A stretch of DNA of 64,000 bases from JAIEPX01 sp963725255. Its GTDB lineage: Bacteria > Pseudomonadota > Gammaproteobacteria > JAIEPX01. The stretch covers positions 186,001 to 250,000 of the forward strand of contig CAVRXV010000005.1 of NCBI GenBank assembly GCA_963725255.1, given 5' to 3'. A program made the position numbers and the translations under genes. The notes beneath the pieces were generated by a model. The model was not told the DNA's origin. It saw only the letters and a list, made by a program, of their open reading frames with translations, and did not search any database. The number at the start of each line of letters is the position of its first letter. Within the stretch, counting starts at the first letter, position 1. Below, piece after piece: positions 62,842 to 64,000 of this stretch.

Positions 62842-63270
62842 ATGAAAGGATTTATTATAAGCTTAGGTTTATTGGCCTTGGCGGTATTTTCGACGAGCAC
62901 TATTGCAAGTGTTAGTGATCATCAGCCCAGTGCCATTTTTTCATACTGGAATCCTGTCACGGTTTATAATGATGCACCTTACGATATTCAATATTCTTTC
63001 GCTAGTCGCAGTGGTGGAAATTATTATTTTATTCCAAAAGGCAAGAGTGATATCTATCATACGGGACTAGGTGATAGTTATGCTGAAATTGTTGTTGTTG
63101 CTTGTACTGAAAAATCAAAAGAAGGTACTTGCTTGAATGTTGTTACGCACGTTTCTCCCGTATTTTACAATGTTAATATGATTAAAGATGTCCATGTTTT
63201 ATCCGTAGCCAGTTTGAAAGTCACTTGTTTAGATGGTGGGATGGTGTCTTGTATAACTAATTTTCGTTAA
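62842..63270 (+). CDS. small secreted protein, paralogue of 61558-61974
   Basis: A 142-residue protein with the signal peptide KGFIISLGLLALAVFSTSTIA. The mature part aligns with the 61558 product throughout: YWNPVTVYNDAPYDIQYSF against YWNPITVHNLAPYSVSYSF, SDIYHTGLGD against SDIYHSGTGD, and the C-terminal TCLDGGMVSC against ICIDGTTTSC. Four cysteines are kept in ACTE, GTCL, TCLD and SCIT. Its function is unknown. GAGGG lies before the ATG. It ends in a 14-base tail-to-tail overlap with the TMEM175-like gene. Confidence 0.8.
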   Translation: MKGFIISLGLLALAVFSTSTIASVSDHQPSAIFSYWNPVTVYNDAPYDIQYSFASRSGGNYYFIPKGKSDIYHTGLGDSYAEIVVVACTEKSKEGTCLNVVTHVSPVFYNVNMIKDVHVLSVASLKVTCLDGGMVSCITNFR

Positions 63271-63835
63271 TAATTCGCTCAATCCTTCTATCGGGCACTA
63301 ACCACATCAATGCGACCAGAATATAAAGACTGATCGATATCCAGGGTTTATAATATGCTGCTGGGATAGCAATTGCGTAGAGTGCGGGAGATATTTTTCC
63401 TTTTAAGTCTGAGCCGATGGCTTTAGCGAGTAACGAATCACGACCTTGGCTAGCGATTATGCAGTTTTGCAAAATAAAATAGGCGATCGCTGCCATCAAG
63501 AGCACAAAACCATAGAGCGCCATGGGTGCGGATTCAAAGTGATTTTCACCCATCCAGCCAGTGACGAAGGGAAATAATGATAGCCAAAAAAGCAGATGGA
63601 GATTTGCCCATAATATTGCGCCATTAACATGATTTGTAACGTGTAACATGTGATGGTGATTATTCCAATAAATTCCTAAATAAACGAAGCTCAATACGTA
63701 GCATAAAAATATCGGCAAAACTGGTTGCAGAGCGGCCAGATCGGCACTGTGGGGGACTTTCATATCTAACACCATAATCGTTATTATGATAGCGAGTACA
63801 CCATCACTGAAAGCTTCCAATCGATTTCTGCCCAT
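63257..63835 (-). CDS. TMEM175-family potassium channel (DUF1211)
   Basis: A 192-residue inner-membrane protein with six hydrophobic helices. The first helix carries the family's filter-region motif (RLEAFSDGVLAIIITIMVLDMKVP, with FSDG). HHMLH follows in the second to third helix (NNHHHMLHVTNHV), which is also typical. Bacterial TMEM175 proteins form tetrameric potassium channels. AGGA precedes the ATG at 63835. It is convergent with the secreted-protein gene and overlaps its 3' end by 14 bases. With TrkA and TrkH it adds a third potassium-related protein in the window. The remaining bases to 64000 hold nothing I can support. Confidence 0.9.
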   Translation of the reverse strand: MGRNRLEAFSDGVLAIIITIMVLDMKVPHSADLAALQPVLPIFLCYVLSFVYLGIYWNNHHHMLHVTNHVNGAILWANLHLLFWLSLFPFVTGWMGENHFESAPMALYGFVLLMAAIAYFILQNCIIASQGRDSLLAKAIGSDLKGKISPALYAIAIPAAYYKPWISISLYILVALMWLVPDRRIERIINEN

Positions 63836-64000
63836 ATCATTTTCCTGTGGACTGTAGTGGTAAATATAGTATAAGTCAGGGATTTCTGCGAAGGATACAT
63901 TTCTTATCCCGTGGCAGAGCCTGCAGGAAAACTTGCGGAAATTGTTCTATAATAGTACAGCTATACCAAGGAATGAAAGATAGGATCTAAGGGAATGTCA

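Noticed and set aside
63933..63953. Promoter-like TATAAT near the right edge with TTGCGG upstream
   Set aside because: The spacer is only nine bases, and the gene it might serve lies outside the window.

Overview
This window looks like chromosomal DNA of an A+T-rich gammaproteobacterium of the Legionellales type (Legionella/Coxiella/Berkiella/Aquicella neighbourhood). The grounds are the run tkt-gap-pgk-pyk, a small DUF4949-like secreted protein, and standard gammaproteobacterial genes (rsmI, lpoA, rnpB, yheT, trkA/trkH, polA, glmS, ttcA, engB, nudC). Mixed among these are large eukaryote-like repeat proteins (ankyrin, leucine-rich repeat, WD40) of the kind that intracellular members of this order deliver into host cells. 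The species assignment is an inference; no 16S gene lies in the window.

Layout. 1-8.1 kb: an unknown small protein, a rhodanese, a phosphoenolpyruvate carboxylase with unusual active-site motifs, a 1041-residue ankyrin protein with a C-terminal membrane hairpin, and rsmI. 8.1-10.5 kb: an accessory insert between rsmI and lpoA, which are often neighbours. It holds an orphan AbiEi-type antitoxin with a perfect palindrome over its promoter, and a DUF4917-like gene cut by an in-frame amber codon. 10.5-20.3 kb: lpoA, a dispersed repeat, a 2194-residue protein (leucine-rich repeats, a transglutaminase-like centre, a C-terminal AAA ATPase), then rnpB flanked by REP-like palindromes, and yheT. 20.3-31 kb: a cytochrome b561, a TolC/MacA/MacB-like export operon, ompH, trkA, small secreted proteins and trkH. 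31-41 kb: polA, a DipZ-like thiol-redox protein, an MFS transporter behind an 18-codon leader peptide, a glmS-asparaginase pair, a glutathionyl-hydroquinone-reductase-like protein and a small lipoprotein. 41-47.4 kb: accessory DNA with a WD40 protein, a TfoX-N protein, tandem hairpin repeats, a possible HEPN protein, a truncated AAA_4-type regulator, a small LRR protein and a polysaccharide deacetylase.

47.5-53.5 kb: the glycolytic run. Transketolase is broken by about seven frame changes, whereas gap, pgk and pyk, which overlap or nearly touch, are intact. 53.5-58.2 kb: ttcA, engB and a NitT/TauT-like ABC permease plus ATPase with no binding protein. 58.2-60.6 kb: a PglC/PglD/PglE-like set for an acylated amino-sugar glycan precursor. 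60.6-64 kb: thiD, whose frame has no stop before it runs into a downstream secreted-protein gene that has its own promoter and ribosome site; nudC; a second copy of that secreted family; and a TMEM175-like channel.

Recurring non-coding structure is a theme. There is a roughly 175-190 bp element in two full copies and one internally deleted copy, all in the same orientation and upstream of genes. There are GGGGTCAGGCATGCA palindromes around rnpB, a 30-bp perfect hairpin between convergent genes with a one-arm relic 23 kb away, and a three-unit array of about 55-bp palindromes.
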